Positions 19,992-29,204 of a stretch of 64,000 bases of DNA are shown in pieces. The notes beneath the pieces were generated by a model. That model ran no database searches. It was not told where the DNA came from and saw nothing but the letters and a program-made list of their open reading frames with translations. A program made the position numbers and the translations under genes. Source of the DNA: Dietzia sp. ANT_WB102 (GTDB lineage: Bacteria; Actinomycetota; Actinomycetes; Mycobacteriales; Mycobacteriaceae); contig NZ_VOBA01000001.1 in NCBI RefSeq assembly GCF_008369165.1, forward strand, positions 1 through 64,000. Reading direction: 5' to 3'. Each line of letters starts with the position of its first letter. The stretch's first letter is position 1.

Positions 19992-21167
19992 TCAGACCAT
20001 CGAGTCGGTGACCTTTTCGCCGAACTCGTTCTGTCCGAACATGATGTACGCCTTCGTGGCCTCGTTGGCGGCGTGGACCCGCCCGGCGTTGGCGTCCCGC
20101 CAGAACCGCTGGATCGGCGAGGTGTCCTCCAGCGCGCGTGCGCCGGAGTTCTGGAACAGCAGACCAATGGCGTCGATCGACCGCTGCGTGGCGCGCACCT
20201 GGTCACGGCGGGCACGGGTGCGGATGTCCATCCCCGGGTAGTCGCCTGCCTTGATCAGATCCATCTCCTCACGCACATTACGCATGAGCTGCAGCCAGGA
20301 GGCGTCGATATCGCCGGCGGCCTCGGCGAGGCGGACCTTGGCGAACACGTCGTCCTTGACCTTGGTGCCGAAGGCGGCGCGGACGCGCTCACGCTGATGC
20401 TCGCGGTGCACGTCGTAGCAGCCGAACGCCATCCCCACGATCGGGGCCGAGATGGTGGTGGGATGGATGGTGCCCCACGGCATCTTGTAGATCGGGTTGG
20501 TGTTGATCTCGAGGCCCGGGCTCTTGGTGGCGGCCATCAGGCCGAAGGAGAGCACGCGGTGCTCCGGGATGATGGCGTCCTTGATGAGGATGTCGTTGGA
20601 CCCGGTGCCCTTGAGTCCGGCGACGTGCCACACGTCGAGGATCTCGTACTGGGACTTCTCCACCAGGAAGGTGCAGAAGTCGACCATCTTGTCGTTCTCG
20701 TCCATGACGGGCCCGCCGACGAAGACCCAGTCGGCGTGCTGGCAGCCCGAGGACCAGGACCACTTGCCGTTGAGGACCAGACCCTGGTCCGTCTTCTTGG
20801 CGGCACCCATGGGCGCGTACGACGACGAGATGCGGACGGTGCTGTCCTCACCCCAGACATCGTTCTGCGCCTGCTCGGAGAAGAGGGCGAGGTGCCAGTT
20901 GTGGATTCCGAGGATGCTCGCGCACCAGCCGGTCGACGGGCATGCCGAGGCGATGTGACGCACCGCGGTGTAGAAGGTCTCCATATCGGCCTCGTAGCCG
21001 CCCCAGCGGGCCGGCTGGCAGAGCTTGAAGAAACCGGCCTCATCGAGTTCGGCGATGTTCTTCGGGTGGACCTTGCGCAGATCCTCGGTCTCCTGGGCGC
21101 GCTCGGCGAAACCGGGCAGCAGCACCTTGATGCGGTCGATGACCTCGTGGGAGGCGTACTCGCTCAT
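19992..21167 (-). CDS. hsaA: 3-HSA hydroxylase oxygenase subunit HsaA
   Basis: A 391-residue flavin-dependent monooxygenase with the acyl-CoA-dehydrogenase-like fold, length as in HsaA (394). Recognisable segments are LCQPARWGGYE, CPSTGWCASILGIHNWHLALF, NGKWSWSSGCQHADWVFVGG and the C-terminal RVHAANEATKAYIMFGQNE. It takes reduced flavin from HsaB and hydroxylates the aromatic A ring of 3-HSA. ATG at 21167 follows AGAGAGG. A KstR box (21224-21237) lies 57 bp upstream in the divergent region shared with kshA. Confidence 0.9.
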   Translation of the reverse strand: MSEYASHEVIDRIKVLLPGFAERAQETEDLRKVHPKNIAELDEAGFFKLCQPARWGGYEADMETFYTAVRHIASACPSTGWCASILGIHNWHLALFSEQAQNDVWGEDSTVRISSSYAPMGAAKKTDQGLVLNGKWSWSSGCQHADWVFVGGPVMDENDKMVDFCTFLVEKSQYEILDVWHVAGLKGTGSNDILIKDAIIPEHRVLSFGLMAATKSPGLEINTNPIYKMPWGTIHPTTISAPIVGMAFGCYDVHREHQRERVRAAFGTKVKDDVFAKVRLAEAAGDIDASWLQLMRNVREEMDLIKAGDYPGMDIRTRARRDQVRATQRSIDAIGLLFQNSGARALEDTSPIQRFWRDANAGRVHAANEATKAYIMFGQNEFGEKVTDSMV

Positions 21168-21223
21168 GTGAACCTCTCTGACGTTGATGAAACTGGCGTT
21201 GGTGAAGATGATGCATTAAAGAC

Positions 21224-21237
21224 TAGAACACGTTACA
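21224..21237. promoter_or_regulatory. KstR operator box, hsaA side
   Basis: TAGAACACGTTACA fits the KstR pattern TnnAACnnGTTnnA completely. It lies in the divergent hsaA/kshA promoter region. Confidence 0.85.
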
Positions 21238-21327
21238 GTTTTGCACCAGACCGGCTACCCAAGTCGCGAGCCACTGGCACTGCGTGCCAGCATTTTCGAC
21301 CAACGGTTGTCGCCGGTCCGCCTATTC

Positions 21328-21341
21328 TATAACCTGTTCTC
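21328..21341. promoter_or_regulatory. KstR operator box, kshA side
   Basis: TATAACCTGTTCTC fits TnnAACnnGTTnnA except the last base. It lies 30 bp upstream of the kshA ATG, so each divergent gene has its own box. Confidence 0.78.
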
Positions 21342-21371
21342 ATACGGTGAACGCCCCTCAGGAGGAAGATC

Positions 21372-22595
21372 ATGACCGCTTCAGGCTCAGCCCCCGGAGC
21401 CGTCCGCGAGATCGACACCGGCGCAGCCCGGGATCGTTACGCACGCGGCTGGCATTGCATCGGCACCGTCAAGGAGTTCTCCGACGGCAAGCCGCACTCC
21501 ATCCAGGCCTTCGGCACCAAGCTCGTCGTGTGGGCCGACAACGAGGGCGAGATCAATGTCCTCGACGCCTACTGCCGACACATGGGCGGAGACCTGTCCG
21601 ACGGCGAGATCAAGGACGGCAACATCGCGTGCCCGTTCCACGACTGGCGCTGGGGCGGCGACGGCAAGTGCAAGGGCATCCCGTACGCGAAGCGCGTCCC
21701 CCTGCGCGCCAAGACCCGTGCGTGGATCACCAACGTCCAGTCGGGACAGGTCTTCGTCTGGCACGACCATGAGGGCAACCCGCCCCGCGAGGAAGACGCC
21801 ATCCCGGTCATCGCCGAGTACGGGACCGACGAGTGGACCGATTGGCAGTGGAACCGCCTCGTCATCGACGGCTCCAACTGCATGGAAATCGTTGACAACG
21901 TCGTCGACATGGCGCACTTCTACTACATCCACTTCGCGTTCCCCACTTACTTCAAGAACGTCTTCGAGGGGCAGACCGCAACTCAGTACCTCAACACCAA
22001 GGGCCGCCCCGATCACGACCCGACCGGCGGAAAGTACGGTGACACCCTGCTCGAGTCGGAGGCGTCCTACTTCGGCCCCTCGTACATGATCAACCCGCTC
22101 AAGCAGATGTACGGCGATTTCGTCACCGACGCGATCCTCATCAACTGCCACTACCCGATCGACCAGAACTCGTTCGTGCTCATGTACGGGCTGTCGGTGA
22201 AGAAGCCCCAGGGCTTCGACGACGAGACGGCGAGCGCCATGGCCGCGAAGATCGCAACGTTCTTCGGTGAAGGCTTCCTTCAGGATGTCCGGATCTGGCA
22301 GCGCAAGACCGCGATCGCCAACCCGCTCCTCTGCGAGGAGGATGGTCCCGTCTACCAGCTTCGCCGCTGGTACGAGCAGTTCTACGTCAACCGCGACGAG
22401 GTGACTCCGGAGATGCAGGAGCGCTTCGAGTTCGAGGTCGACACCACCGCCGCGAACAAGTACTGGGAGCAGGAGGTCGCCGAGAACATGCGCAAGCAGG
22501 AAGCCGGCGAGGTCGGCTTCTCTGACGAGCAGACCCAGTACACCGGAATGGCCGAGGTCGCGGGCGATGCAGACGCCGCCAGGTCGAAAAACTGA
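21372..22595 (+). CDS. kshA: 3-ketosteroid 9α-hydroxylase oxygenase KshA
   Basis: A 407-residue Rieske non-heme iron oxygenase. The [2Fe-2S] ligands are Cys68, His70, Cys87 and His90; the mononuclear iron ligands are His182, His187 and Asp305, each one above the numbering of M. tuberculosis KshA. With KshB it hydroxylates C9 of the steroid, which together with KstD opens ring B. The ATG at 21372 follows a strong GGAGGAAG site. The stop overlaps the ATG of the next small gene (TGATG). Two KstR boxes in the divergent region to hsaA explain its control. Confidence 0.92.
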   Translation: MTASGSAPGAVREIDTGAARDRYARGWHCIGTVKEFSDGKPHSIQAFGTKLVVWADNEGEINVLDAYCRHMGGDLSDGEIKDGNIACPFHDWRWGGDGKCKGIPYAKRVPLRAKTRAWITNVQSGQVFVWHDHEGNPPREEDAIPVIAEYGTDEWTDWQWNRLVIDGSNCMEIVDNVVDMAHFYYIHFAFPTYFKNVFEGQTATQYLNTKGRPDHDPTGGKYGDTLLESEASYFGPSYMINPLKQMYGDFVTDAILINCHYPIDQNSFVLMYGLSVKKPQGFDDETASAMAAKIATFFGEGFLQDVRIWQRKTAIANPLLCEEDGPVYQLRRWYEQFYVNRDEVTPEMQERFEFEVDTTAANKYWEQEVAENMRKQEAGEVGFSDEQTQYTGMAEVAGDADAARSKN

Positions 22596-22990
22596 TGTTC
22601 AAGAAGAACGACTCGCGGCGCGCGCCCACCTGGGACGAGACTGACCCGGCGCGCGCCGCGCGGCTGCGCACATACACCGCGCTCGACCGTGAGACGTACA
22701 CCCGGGCCGGGTTCCAACCCGTTGAGTGCCGGAGTTGCGGCACCTGCGTGTCCGTGCGCAAAAACAGCGAGAAGCACACCTCGATCCAGTGGACCAATGG
22801 CAGCGACCGCAACTGCCCGGTCCTCTCAGAGTGGCGCGAGGACGGCTCTCTCCCCGACGGCGAAGACACGTGCCCCCGGATGCTTGCCAGCATCCGGTAC
22901 GCCTACGCCGAGGGACTGCTCACCATCGCCGAGGGCGTGGATCCGGCCGACGACGAGCACATGGTGAACCCGCTCTTCGTCCCCGAGTGA
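22595..22990 (+). CDS. Small Cys-rich protein coupled to kshA (Rv3527-like position)
   Basis: A 131-residue soluble protein whose ATG overlaps the kshA stop, so its synthesis is tied to KshA. Cysteines lie at 45, 48, 51 (CxxCxxC), 74 and 93, the last two followed by Pro. This spacing recalls [4Fe-4S] or zinc sites. The rest is polar, with a conserved-looking SIQWTNGSDRNCP segment. M. tuberculosis has a small unknown gene (Rv3527) next to kshA at the same place; orthology is inferred. It could be an electron carrier, an assembly factor or a modulator for KshA. No function is established. Confidence 0.8.
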   Translation: MFKKNDSRRAPTWDETDPARAARLRTYTALDRETYTRAGFQPVECRSCGTCVSVRKNSEKHTSIQWTNGSDRNCPVLSEWREDGSLPDGEDTCPRMLASIRYAYAEGLLTIAEGVDPADDEHMVNPLFVPE

Positions 22991-23016
22991 GACCCGCCCC
23001 CGACTGAGAAGCAACC

Positions 23017-23045
23017 CTCCAGGATGTGCACTGCACATCCTGGAG
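23017..23045 (+). terminator. Terminator after the kshA operon
   Basis: A 29-base near-perfect palindrome with 14-bp arms (CTCCAGGATGTGCA and complement) around one base lies 27 bp past the stop at 22990. Confidence 0.8.
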
Positions 23046-23073
23046 CGCCCCCTGCCCGTGCGTATCCAAGCGA

Positions 23074-23079
23074 TAGGCT
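23074..23079 (+). promoter_or_regulatory. -10 element of leaderless kshB
   Basis: TAGGCT is followed by eight bases and the ATG at 23088. Confidence 0.55.
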
Positions 23080-23087
23080 CCCGATTC

Positions 23088-24149
23088 ATGACCGAAACAC
23101 CCCAGCTCGGCTCCTTCGTGCGCGAGCTCACGATCGCCGAGGTGATCGAGGAGACCGCCGACGCGAAGTCGATCGTCTTCGACATCCCCGCCGACGGGGA
23201 GGATGACTTCCGGTACACCCCCGGACAGTTCCTCACTCTGCGCATCCCTAGCGAGGAGACAGGGTCCGTGGCGCGCTGCTACTCCCTGTCGAGCTCCCCC
23301 ACCGAGGACGCCCAGCTCAAGGTGACCGTCAAGCGCACGATCGACGGGTACGGGTCGAATTGGATGTGCGACAACGCCGAAGCCGGCATGCGCATGCACG
23401 TGCTGGCCCCGTCTGGCATCTTCACGCCCAAGAACCTCGACCAGGACTTCATCCTCCTGGCCGCCGGGTCGGGCGTGACGCCGGTGATGTCGATCCTCAA
23501 ATCGGCTCTCGCGCAGGGCACCGGGCACATCGTCATGGTGTACGCGAACCGCGACGAGAACTCAGTCATCTTCAAGGACGAACTGCAGACTCTTCAGCGG
23601 GAAAACCCCGACCGCCTCACCGTCCTGCACTGGCTGGAGTCGGTCTCCGGTATCCCCACCGCGGAGATGATCGGCAATCTCCTCCAGCCCGTCGCCGCCA
23701 AGCGGCACTCCTACATCTGCGGCCCGGCACCGTTCATGGAGACCGTCAAGGACGGGCTCCGTCGGTCCGGCGCCGACATGCACCTCATCCACACCGAGGT
23801 GTTCTCCTCGATCGAAGGTGACCCGTTCGCCGAGATCGTCATCGACGACTCCCCCGGTGACGACGGCGAAGGCCCCGCCACCGCGATCGTCGAGCTCGAC
23901 GACGAGGTCCACGAAGTCTCCTGGCCCCGCAACACCCCGCTGCTCGACGTCCTGCTCTCCAAGGGCATCAAGGCACCGTTCTCATGCCGTAAGGGCGAAT
24001 GCTCGGCGTGTGCCTGCATCCTCAAGTCCGGTGAGGTCGAGATGATCCACAACGGGATCCTCGACCCGGAAGAGGTCGACGAGGGCTACGTCCTGAGCTG
24101 CCAACTCCTCCCCAAGACGGACCGCGTCGAGGTGTCGTACTCGGAGTGA
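23088..24149 (+). CDS. kshB: 3-ketosteroid 9α-hydroxylase reductase KshB
   Basis: A 353-residue class IA-type reductase. Domains in order: FAD domain with RCYSLS (63-68), NAD domain beginning AAGSGVTPVMSI, and a C-terminal plant-type [2Fe-2S] ferredoxin with Cys300, Cys305, Cys308 and Cys338. It passes electrons from NADH to the KshA Rieske centre. The ATG at 23088 is preferred because a TAGGCT -10 lies eight bases before it and nothing supports the upstream in-frame start at 23058. No KstR box is visible at its promoter, unlike kshA. Confidence 0.88.
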   Translation: MTETPQLGSFVRELTIAEVIEETADAKSIVFDIPADGEDDFRYTPGQFLTLRIPSEETGSVARCYSLSSSPTEDAQLKVTVKRTIDGYGSNWMCDNAEAGMRMHVLAPSGIFTPKNLDQDFILLAAGSGVTPVMSILKSALAQGTGHIVMVYANRDENSVIFKDELQTLQRENPDRLTVLHWLESVSGIPTAEMIGNLLQPVAAKRHSYICGPAPFMETVKDGLRRSGADMHLIHTEVFSSIEGDPFAEIVIDDSPGDDGEGPATAIVELDDEVHEVSWPRNTPLLDVLLSKGIKAPFSCRKGECSACACILKSGEVEMIHNGILDPEEVDEGYVLSCQLLPKTDRVEVSYSE

Positions 24150-24154
24150 CCTGA

Positions 24155-24187
24155 ACGCTGACGCACTCCACGGCTCACCGTCAGCGT
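24155..24187 (+). terminator. Probable kshB terminator
   Basis: A 9-bp perfect stem (ACGCTGACG with CGTCAGCGT) and a 15-base loop lie just after the kshB stop. Confidence 0.65.
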
Positions 24188-24293
24188 CGTCGTCGACGTG
24201 TTCCCGTCGACACCCAGGGCACCGCAACGTCGTCGCCGCGTCTCGCCACGGAGCCACGCTCGAACCGGTGGCGGCATGCGTACTCGACGACGC

Positions 24294-24299
24294 TAGGGT
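24294..24299 (+). promoter_or_regulatory. -10 element of the leaderless phnA-like gene
   Basis: TAGGGT is followed by six bases and the ATG at 24306. Confidence 0.5.
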
Positions 24300-24305
24300 C
24301 GAGCC

Positions 24306-24671
24306 ATGAGCCAGTCGAGTCTCCCTTCGTGCCCCGAATGCGCCTCCGAGTACACCTACGAGATGCCGCCGCTGCTCGTGTGCCCCGAGTGCGCACACGA
24401 ATGGTCACCCGAGAACGCGACAGACCCCGCGGCCGATGACGGCGCGGGGTCTGCGGAGATCCGGGACGCCGTCGGCACTGTTCTGGCCGACGGCGACACT
24501 GTAGTGGTGATCAAGGATCTCAAGGTAAAGGGTGGGTCCGGCCCGATCAAGGTGGGCACCAAGGTGCGCAACATCCGGCTGGTCGACGGGCCTGGTGACC
24601 ACGACATCGACTGCAAGATCGATGGATTCGGCTCCATGCACCTCAAGTCGAGCGTGGTCAGGAAGGCCTGA
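24306..24671 (+). CDS. PhnA/YjdM-type zinc-ribbon protein
   Basis: A 121-residue protein with an N-terminal zinc ribbon (CPEC at 9-12 and again at 26-29) and a C-terminal PhnA domain ([15 protein letters not shown] ... [10 protein letters not shown] ... [17 protein letters not shown]). Family members are named for alkylphosphonate utilisation but are not phosphonate-cleaving enzymes by this domain alone; the function is unclear. It has its own leaderless promoter and converges with hsaF, with no KstR box, so it is likely a bystander in the steroid region. Confidence 0.8.
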   Translation: MSQSSLPSCPECASEYTYEMPPLLVCPECAHEWSPENATDPAADDGAGSAEIRDAVGTVLADGDTVVVIKDLKVKGGSGPIKVGTKVRNIRLVDGPGDHDIDCKIDGFGSMHLKSSVVRKA

Positions 24672-24691
24672 CCGGGCCGGCCCTACCCGGC

Positions 24692-25765
24692 TCAGGCGTT
24701 GGCCTGCTCCTTCTGGATCTCCAATGCGATGTCGATCAGCTGATCCTCCTGCCCGCCCACGAGGCGGCGCTCCCCAGCGCGGATGAGGATTTCGGACGAA
24801 GGCACGTTGTACCGCTGCGCGTGTCCCTCGGCGTGCTTGAGGAACGACGAGTAGCAGCCGGCATAGCCGAGCATCATGGCCTGGCGGTCGACCACACACT
24901 CGCTCGGCATGAGCGGACGCACCACATCCTCTGCCGCGTCGGCGATCTTGAAGAAGTCGATTCCGGTGGTGATGCCGAGCTTGTCGCAGCAGCCCACGAG
25001 CGCCTCGACCGGGGTATTCCCGGCGCCCGCACCGAAGCGGCGGGTAGAGCCGTCGATCTGCTGGGCGCCCGCCCGGATAGCCATGATCGAGTTGCCCACG
25101 CCGATATCGAGGTTCTCGTGGCCGTGGAATCCGACCTGTGCGTCGTTGCCGAGTTCGGCGACGAGCGCTGAGACGCGGTCGGAAACCTGGTCCATGACGA
25201 GGGCGCCAGCCGAGTCGACGATGTAGACGCACTGGCAGCCGGCGTCAGCCATGATCCGGGCCTGCTTGGCGAGCACCTCGGGTGGCTGGGTGTGGCTCAT
25301 CATGAGGAATCCGACGGTCTCGAGTCCGAGGTCGCGTGCGTAACCGAAGTGCTGAATCGAGACGTCTGCCTCGGTGCAGTGGGTAGCTACGCGGCAGATC
25401 GACCCGCCGTTGTCGCGGGCTTTGAGGATGTCGTCCTTGATTCCGAGACCGGGCAGCGTGAGGAACGCGATCTTGGCCTGCTTGGCGGTCTCGGCAGCGA
25501 CCTTGATCAGTTCCTGGTCGTACGACTTTGCAAAGCCGTAGTTGAATGACGCTCCGCCGAGCCCGTCACCGTGCGTGACCTCGATGACCGGGACGCCGGC
25601 GCCGTCGAGTGCCGCGACGACGTTCCGGACGTCCTCCACGGAGAACTGGTGACGCTTGTGGTGTGAGCCGTCGCGGAGCGAGGAATCGGTGATACGGATG
25701 TCGAGGTCGGCGCTGTAGGCGCGGGCCTGTGCGTTGAGCGGGTTGTTCATGTCCATGTCTGTCAC
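24692..25765 (-). CDS. hsaF: 4-hydroxy-2-oxovalerate aldolase HsaF
   Basis: A 357-residue DmpG/BphI-type aldolase. It shows [14 protein letters not shown] at the N-terminus (catalytic Arg and metal Asp), HCTEADV, and the metal-binding HGHEN motif. It splits 4-hydroxy-2-oxohexanoate or -valerate to pyruvate and an aldehyde that is channelled to HsaG. The GTG at 25765 overlaps the hsaG stop (GTGA); an ATG at 25756 sits at a better distance (10 bases) from a GGAG in the hsaG end and may be the real start. Order hsaG-hsaF on one strand implies a single transcript and complex. Confidence 0.9.
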   Translation of the reverse strand: MTDMDMNNPLNAQARAYSADLDIRITDSSLRDGSHHKRHQFSVEDVRNVVAALDGAGVPVIEVTHGDGLGGASFNYGFAKSYDQELIKVAAETAKQAKIAFLTLPGLGIKDDILKARDNGGSICRVATHCTEADVSIQHFGYARDLGLETVGFLMMSHTQPPEVLAKQARIMADAGCQCVYIVDSAGALVMDQVSDRVSALVAELGNDAQVGFHGHENLDIGVGNSIMAIRAGAQQIDGSTRRFGAGAGNTPVEALVGCCDKLGITTGIDFFKIADAAEDVVRPLMPSECVVDRQAMMLGYAGCYSSFLKHAEGHAQRYNVPSSEILIRAGERRLVGGQEDQLIDIALEIQKEQANA

Positions 25766-26679
25766 ACTCCGAGCTTGCTCTTGGCGATCTCCTCGCCGAC
25801 CTTTGCGGCGGCGGCGGTCATGATGTCGAGGTTGCCCGCGTAAGGCGGCAGGAAGTCGCCTGCGCCTTCGACCTCGGCGAAGATCGCCACGCGGGCCATG
25901 CCCCCGGTGATCTCGGTGGGCGGGTCGAACTGCGGCTCCTGGAGCAGCCGGTATCCCGGCACATACGCCTGGATCTCCTTTTCGCGCTTACGGATCGCGG
26001 TGGTGATGAGGTCGTGGTCCGCGTCTTCCGGGATCGAGCAGAAGATGGTGTCGCGCATGATCATGGGAGGCTCGGCTGGGTTGAGGATGATGATCGCCTT
26101 GCCCTTCTTGGCGCCGCCGACCTTCTCGATGGCCATCCTGGTGGTCTCGGTGAACTCGTCGATGTTGGCGCGCGTTCCCGGGCCGGCGGACTCACTGGAC
26201 ACCGACGCGACAATCTCCGCGTAGTCGACCGGCACCACGGAGGAGACGGCATGCACCATAGGAATCGTGGCCTGGCCGCCGCACGTGACCATGTTGGTGT
26301 TGGGCGCGTCGAGATGTTCACGAAGGTTCGCTGGCGGGATCACCATGGGCCCGACCGCGGCGGGGGTCAGGTCGATGGCGACGATGCCTGCGGCCTCGTA
26401 CTTGGGGGCGTACTCCTTGTGCACGTAGGCACTGGTCGCCTCGAACAGCAGGTCAGGCTTCTCGCCGCCAGCCTCAATCGAGGCGAGGAGCTCGTCTGCT
26501 CCGCCCGCCATGCAGGTCAGGCCGTGGTCAGCCGCACGCTTCATCCCTTCGGACTCGGCGTCGATGCCGATCATCCACTTCGGCTCGATGTACTCGCTGC
26601 GCTCGAGCTTGTACATGAGATCGGTGCCGATATTGCCGGACCCCACGATCGCGGCAGTGAGCTTGGTCTTCTGTGTCAT
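25762..26679 (-). CDS. hsaG: Acylating propionaldehyde/acetaldehyde dehydrogenase HsaG
   Basis: A 305-residue DmpF/BphJ-type dehydrogenase with the NAD motif GSGNIGTD (13-20) and the catalytic Cys133 in [10 protein letters not shown]. It converts the aldehyde from HsaF to the acyl-CoA. The ATG at 26679 is chosen because it begins the conserved fold; CAGACT, a near match to the local -10 pattern, lies six bases upstream. No KstR box is visible before it; TGTTC half-sites upstream resemble those near the IclR gene and might be its control. Confidence 0.88.
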   Translation of the reverse strand: MTQKTKLTAAIVGSGNIGTDLMYKLERSEYIEPKWMIGIDAESEGMKRAADHGLTCMAGGADELLASIEAGGEKPDLLFEATSAYVHKEYAPKYEAAGIVAIDLTPAAVGPMVIPPANLREHLDAPNTNMVTCGGQATIPMVHAVSSVVPVDYAEIVASVSSESAGPGTRANIDEFTETTRMAIEKVGGAKKGKAIIILNPAEPPMIMRDTIFCSIPEDADHDLITTAIRKREKEIQAYVPGYRLLQEPQFDPPTEITGGMARVAIFAEVEGAGDFLPPYAGNLDIMTAAAAKVGEEIAKSKLGV

Positions 26680-26766
26680 GCAGACAGTCTGGCGGAGCGC
26701 GCCCTTAAGCCACAATCGAATGTTCCACTGAACGGCACATCCCGAGCCCTCCGTGTGGACGCAGCG

Positions 26767-28320
26767 TCACCACGCGGTGTGTGGCGCATCGCCTCGCGGT
26801 GGGCGGCTGTGGCGGTCGGTGCCGGGTGGGTTGGTGAGGTGGCCGTCGTCGGTGAGTAGTCGGTCGAGGTGTTGTTGCCATTGGTGGTCGAGGATCTGGT
26901 CGCGGGCCTGGGCGAGGGGTCCGTGGGGCGTGGTGCGGTGTTCGTGGCCGGTTTCGGTGATGATGGTCAACTCGCCCAGCGGGCCGGGTCGGTAGGCGCA
27001 GTGGCCGAAGGTTTTCTCGCGGTGGTGCGTGCGGCACAGGCACACCAGGTTCCATTCGGCGGTGGGCCCGCCCAGCTCGGGGCGGTGGTGATCGAAGGCG
27101 ATGACGTGATCGATGTCGCAGTCATAGGCATCGACGGTGCAACCCGGGTGACGGCAGGTGCCGTCGCGTAGCCGGATCCGTTCGGCCAGCGCCGGGGCGA
27201 TGTGGTACTTCAGGGCCGCGTCCGGGGCGTCCAGCACCCCGGGCTGGGGGTCGAGCAGTTCGAACCGCACTGTGGCGTCGCCTCCGGAGAGGAGTTCCTC
27301 GCATAGCCAGTCGAAGCTGGAGTAGGCGCCGGTGACGAACTGCACGCGGTTGGGCAGGCCCTGGGCGACGCTGGTGACGATCGAGATTCGGATCGGCTGC
27401 TCGGTGCCCCACGAGGCGCCCAACCGCGGCCGCCCGCCCCCGCCCCCGGCACCAGCGCTGTCGGTGGCGGGGTGGGTGGTGCCGGCGGCATTGGTGGGGT
27501 CTTCCGGATCGTGCAGGGCGTCGCCGATGTCAGTGGTGGCCGGGTCCCCGAGGGCACACAGGGCGTCGGCGCGCAATTGGTCACGGGTGCGGGGATGGCC
27601 GGCCTCGCAGGCGGCCCGGGCCGCGGCATCGATACGGCGGCGCAATTTCTCCGCATCACCCGACGGTAGCGAGGCCCACATGCTGGTCATGCCGTCGCGG
27701 GCGGGGCGAAACCGGACGGTGCGCTGCTCGACGGCATCGTGCACGGCATCCTCTGCCACCCGGGGGTCGTGGCGCTCCCTGGCGGCGTCGACCGCGGTGT
27801 CCAGGGCGGTCCGACTGGGCCGGTGCCCGCCATCCAGGGCGCGGGTCAGGGCGCCGACGACGTCGGATTCCACTGCTCCGACGATCGGGGCGGGCACTCC
27901 GGCCAGCCGGCAGGCCGCGTCGATGGCCAACTGCTCGGGCAGCAAGCCCCGCTCGACGGCGTTGCGCAGACGAGGCAACCGGCAATGGATCTGCACCCCG
28001 GCGCGCACCAGGCGCGCAGCGTGCCACCCGGTCAACGACATCGCCGCCGCCAAATGATCCCGAGCCCGATCGGCCGGATCGAGACGGGAATAGGCAGGAC
28101 GACAATCACCGGCGCCGTCTTCACCGTGCGCGGCACGGTCCAGACGACGGAAACTCTCCACCAGCAGAAACGCCGCCCGCAGCCGGGTCGCCGCCGCGAG
28201 ATTCTGCGCCACCGTGACCGACCGCGCTACCTCACTCAACGCCGCGGCGTCCAACGACTCCAACGGCTCCTCCACCGCGCGCAGCGCCCCAAGGATGGCC
28301 GACGTCGTCGTCGCACCCAC
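26767..28320 (-). CDS. DUF222-HNH endonuclease family protein
   Basis: A protein of about 517 residues with an N-terminal DUF222 region and a C-terminal HNH nuclease motif (RDGTCRHPGC, then CDIDHVIAFDHHRPELGG, ending NLVCLCRTHHREK). A Gly/Ala-rich linker precedes the nuclease. The GTG at 28320 has GAGGGG eight bases upstream; a GTG at 28329 and a TTG at 28404 are also in frame. Such genes occur in many dispersed copies in actinobacterial genomes and are of unknown role. It interrupts the steroid genes and carries a Pro/His/Arg-rich tail. Confidence 0.8.
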   Translation of the reverse strand: MGATTTSAILGALRAVEEPLESLDAAALSEVARSVTVAQNLAAATRLRAAFLLVESFRRLDRAAHGEDGAGDCRPAYSRLDPADRARDHLAAAMSLTGWHAARLVRAGVQIHCRLPRLRNAVERGLLPEQLAIDAACRLAGVPAPIVGAVESDVVGALTRALDGGHRPSRTALDTAVDAARERHDPRVAEDAVHDAVEQRTVRFRPARDGMTSMWASLPSGDAEKLRRRIDAAARAACEAGHPRTRDQLRADALCALGDPATTDIGDALHDPEDPTNAAGTTHPATDSAGAGGGGGRPRLGASWGTEQPIRISIVTSVAQGLPNRVQFVTGAYSSFDWLCEELLSGGDATVRFELLDPQPGVLDAPDAALKYHIAPALAERIRLRDGTCRHPGCTVDAYDCDIDHVIAFDHHRPELGGPTAEWNLVCLCRTHHREKTFGHCAYRPGPLGELTIITETGHEHRTTPHGPLAQARDQILDHQWQQHLDRLLTDDGHLTNPPGTDRHSRPPRGDAPHTAW

Positions 28321-28378
28321 CGACCTCACCCCCTCACGCCTGGTTCTATCGAATTCCTGTTCTAGTCTACCGAAGGTC

Positions 28379-28399
28379 CGAACATCGCACAAGTGTTCG
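28379..28399. promoter_or_regulatory. Inverted repeat between the HNH and IclR genes
   Basis: CGAACA and TGTTCG are separated by nine bases, a typical layout for a dimeric regulator. It lies 47 bp upstream of the iclR ATG. Autoregulation by the IclR protein is inference. Confidence 0.5.
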
Positions 28400-28432
28400 A
28401 TCAAAGCGCGCCTCGGAGGCCAGCCCGCGCGC

Positions 28433-28438
28433 TAGACT
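28433..28438 (+). promoter_or_regulatory. -10 element of the leaderless iclR gene
   Basis: TAGACT is followed by seven bases and the ATG at 28446. Confidence 0.6.
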
Positions 28439-28445
28439 CGACCCC

Positions 28446-29204
28446 ATGACCTCGCCACGCCCGTCCCCCGTCGACCGGGCCTTCGACATCCTGCGCGCCA
28501 CGGCCGCGGGCAACGGACTGACGCTGAGCGAGCTCGCACGCGAGACAGGCCTGGCCAAGTCCACAACGCTCCGACTTCTCGCCGCCCTCGAGCGAAACGG
28601 GGCGGTGACTCGGATCGGGCAGCGCTATCGACTGGGGCCGCTGGTGCATGAGTTGGATCCGATTCCCGCGTCGCCCGCGTACGAGCGGATCCGGAGAGTA
28701 CTCACGCCTTTTCTCGCGCATCTTTTTGAGGCCACCCGCGCGACCGTGCACCTGGCCACGCTGCACCGTGATGAGGTCATCTACCTCAACAAGCTGCACG
28801 GGCCGCGGCCGATCCCGTCGCCGTCTCGCATCGGGGGCGGGCTGCCCGCGTACTGCACCGGGGTGGGAAAGGCGATGCTGGCATTTGACGAGGACGCGGC
28901 CGAACGGGTCGCGCTGGGCCCGATGGTGGCGTGGACCGATACCACCCTGACCTCCGCTGACGCGCTGGCGGTGGAACTGGCGGAGATCCGACGCAGGCGG
29001 CGGGCGGTGGACCGCGCCGAGCTGACGCCCGGGCTGTACTGCGTTGCGGCGCCCGTGTTCGACGACGAGGACGGCACAGGCGGGAGCAGAGCGGTCGCGG
29101 CGCTGTCCGCAAGCGCCGGGGACTCCAACGCCCTTGCCCGGTTGGAGCCGCTGGTCACCCGCGTCGCGGTCGCCGCCGGCCGCGCGTTGGCCGAGGACCG
29201 CTAG
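28446..29204 (+). CDS. IclR-family transcription regulator
   Basis: A 252-residue IclR regulator: winged helix at about 7-65 (LTLSELARETGLAKSTTLRLLAALE) and an effector domain from about 80 with the YCTGVGKAMLAF segment typical of the family. IclR proteins often control aromatic and steroid lower pathways in response to small acids. Nearby candidate targets are hsaG-hsaF and hsaE, which have no KstR box that I can see on the hsaG side. An inverted repeat upstream may be its own operator. The 3' end overlaps the converging hemerythrin gene by four bases. Confidence 0.82.
   Translation: MTSPRPSPVDRAFDILRATAAGNGLTLSELARETGLAKSTTLRLLAALERNGAVTRIGQRYRLGPLVHELDPIPASPAYERIRRVLTPFLAHLFEATRATVHLATLHRDEVIYLNKLHGPRPIPSPSRIGGGLPAYCTGVGKAMLAFDEDAAERVALGPMVAWTDTTLTSADALAVELAEIRRRRRAVDRAELTPGLYCVAAPVFDDEDGTGGSRAVAALSASAGDSNALARLEPLVTRVAVAAGRALAEDR

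Noticed and set aside
28340-28370. GTTCTA half-site considered as a KstR box near the HNH gene
   Set aside because: Only one half matches; the AAC half is replaced by TTC, so the pattern TnnAACnnGTTnnA fails.
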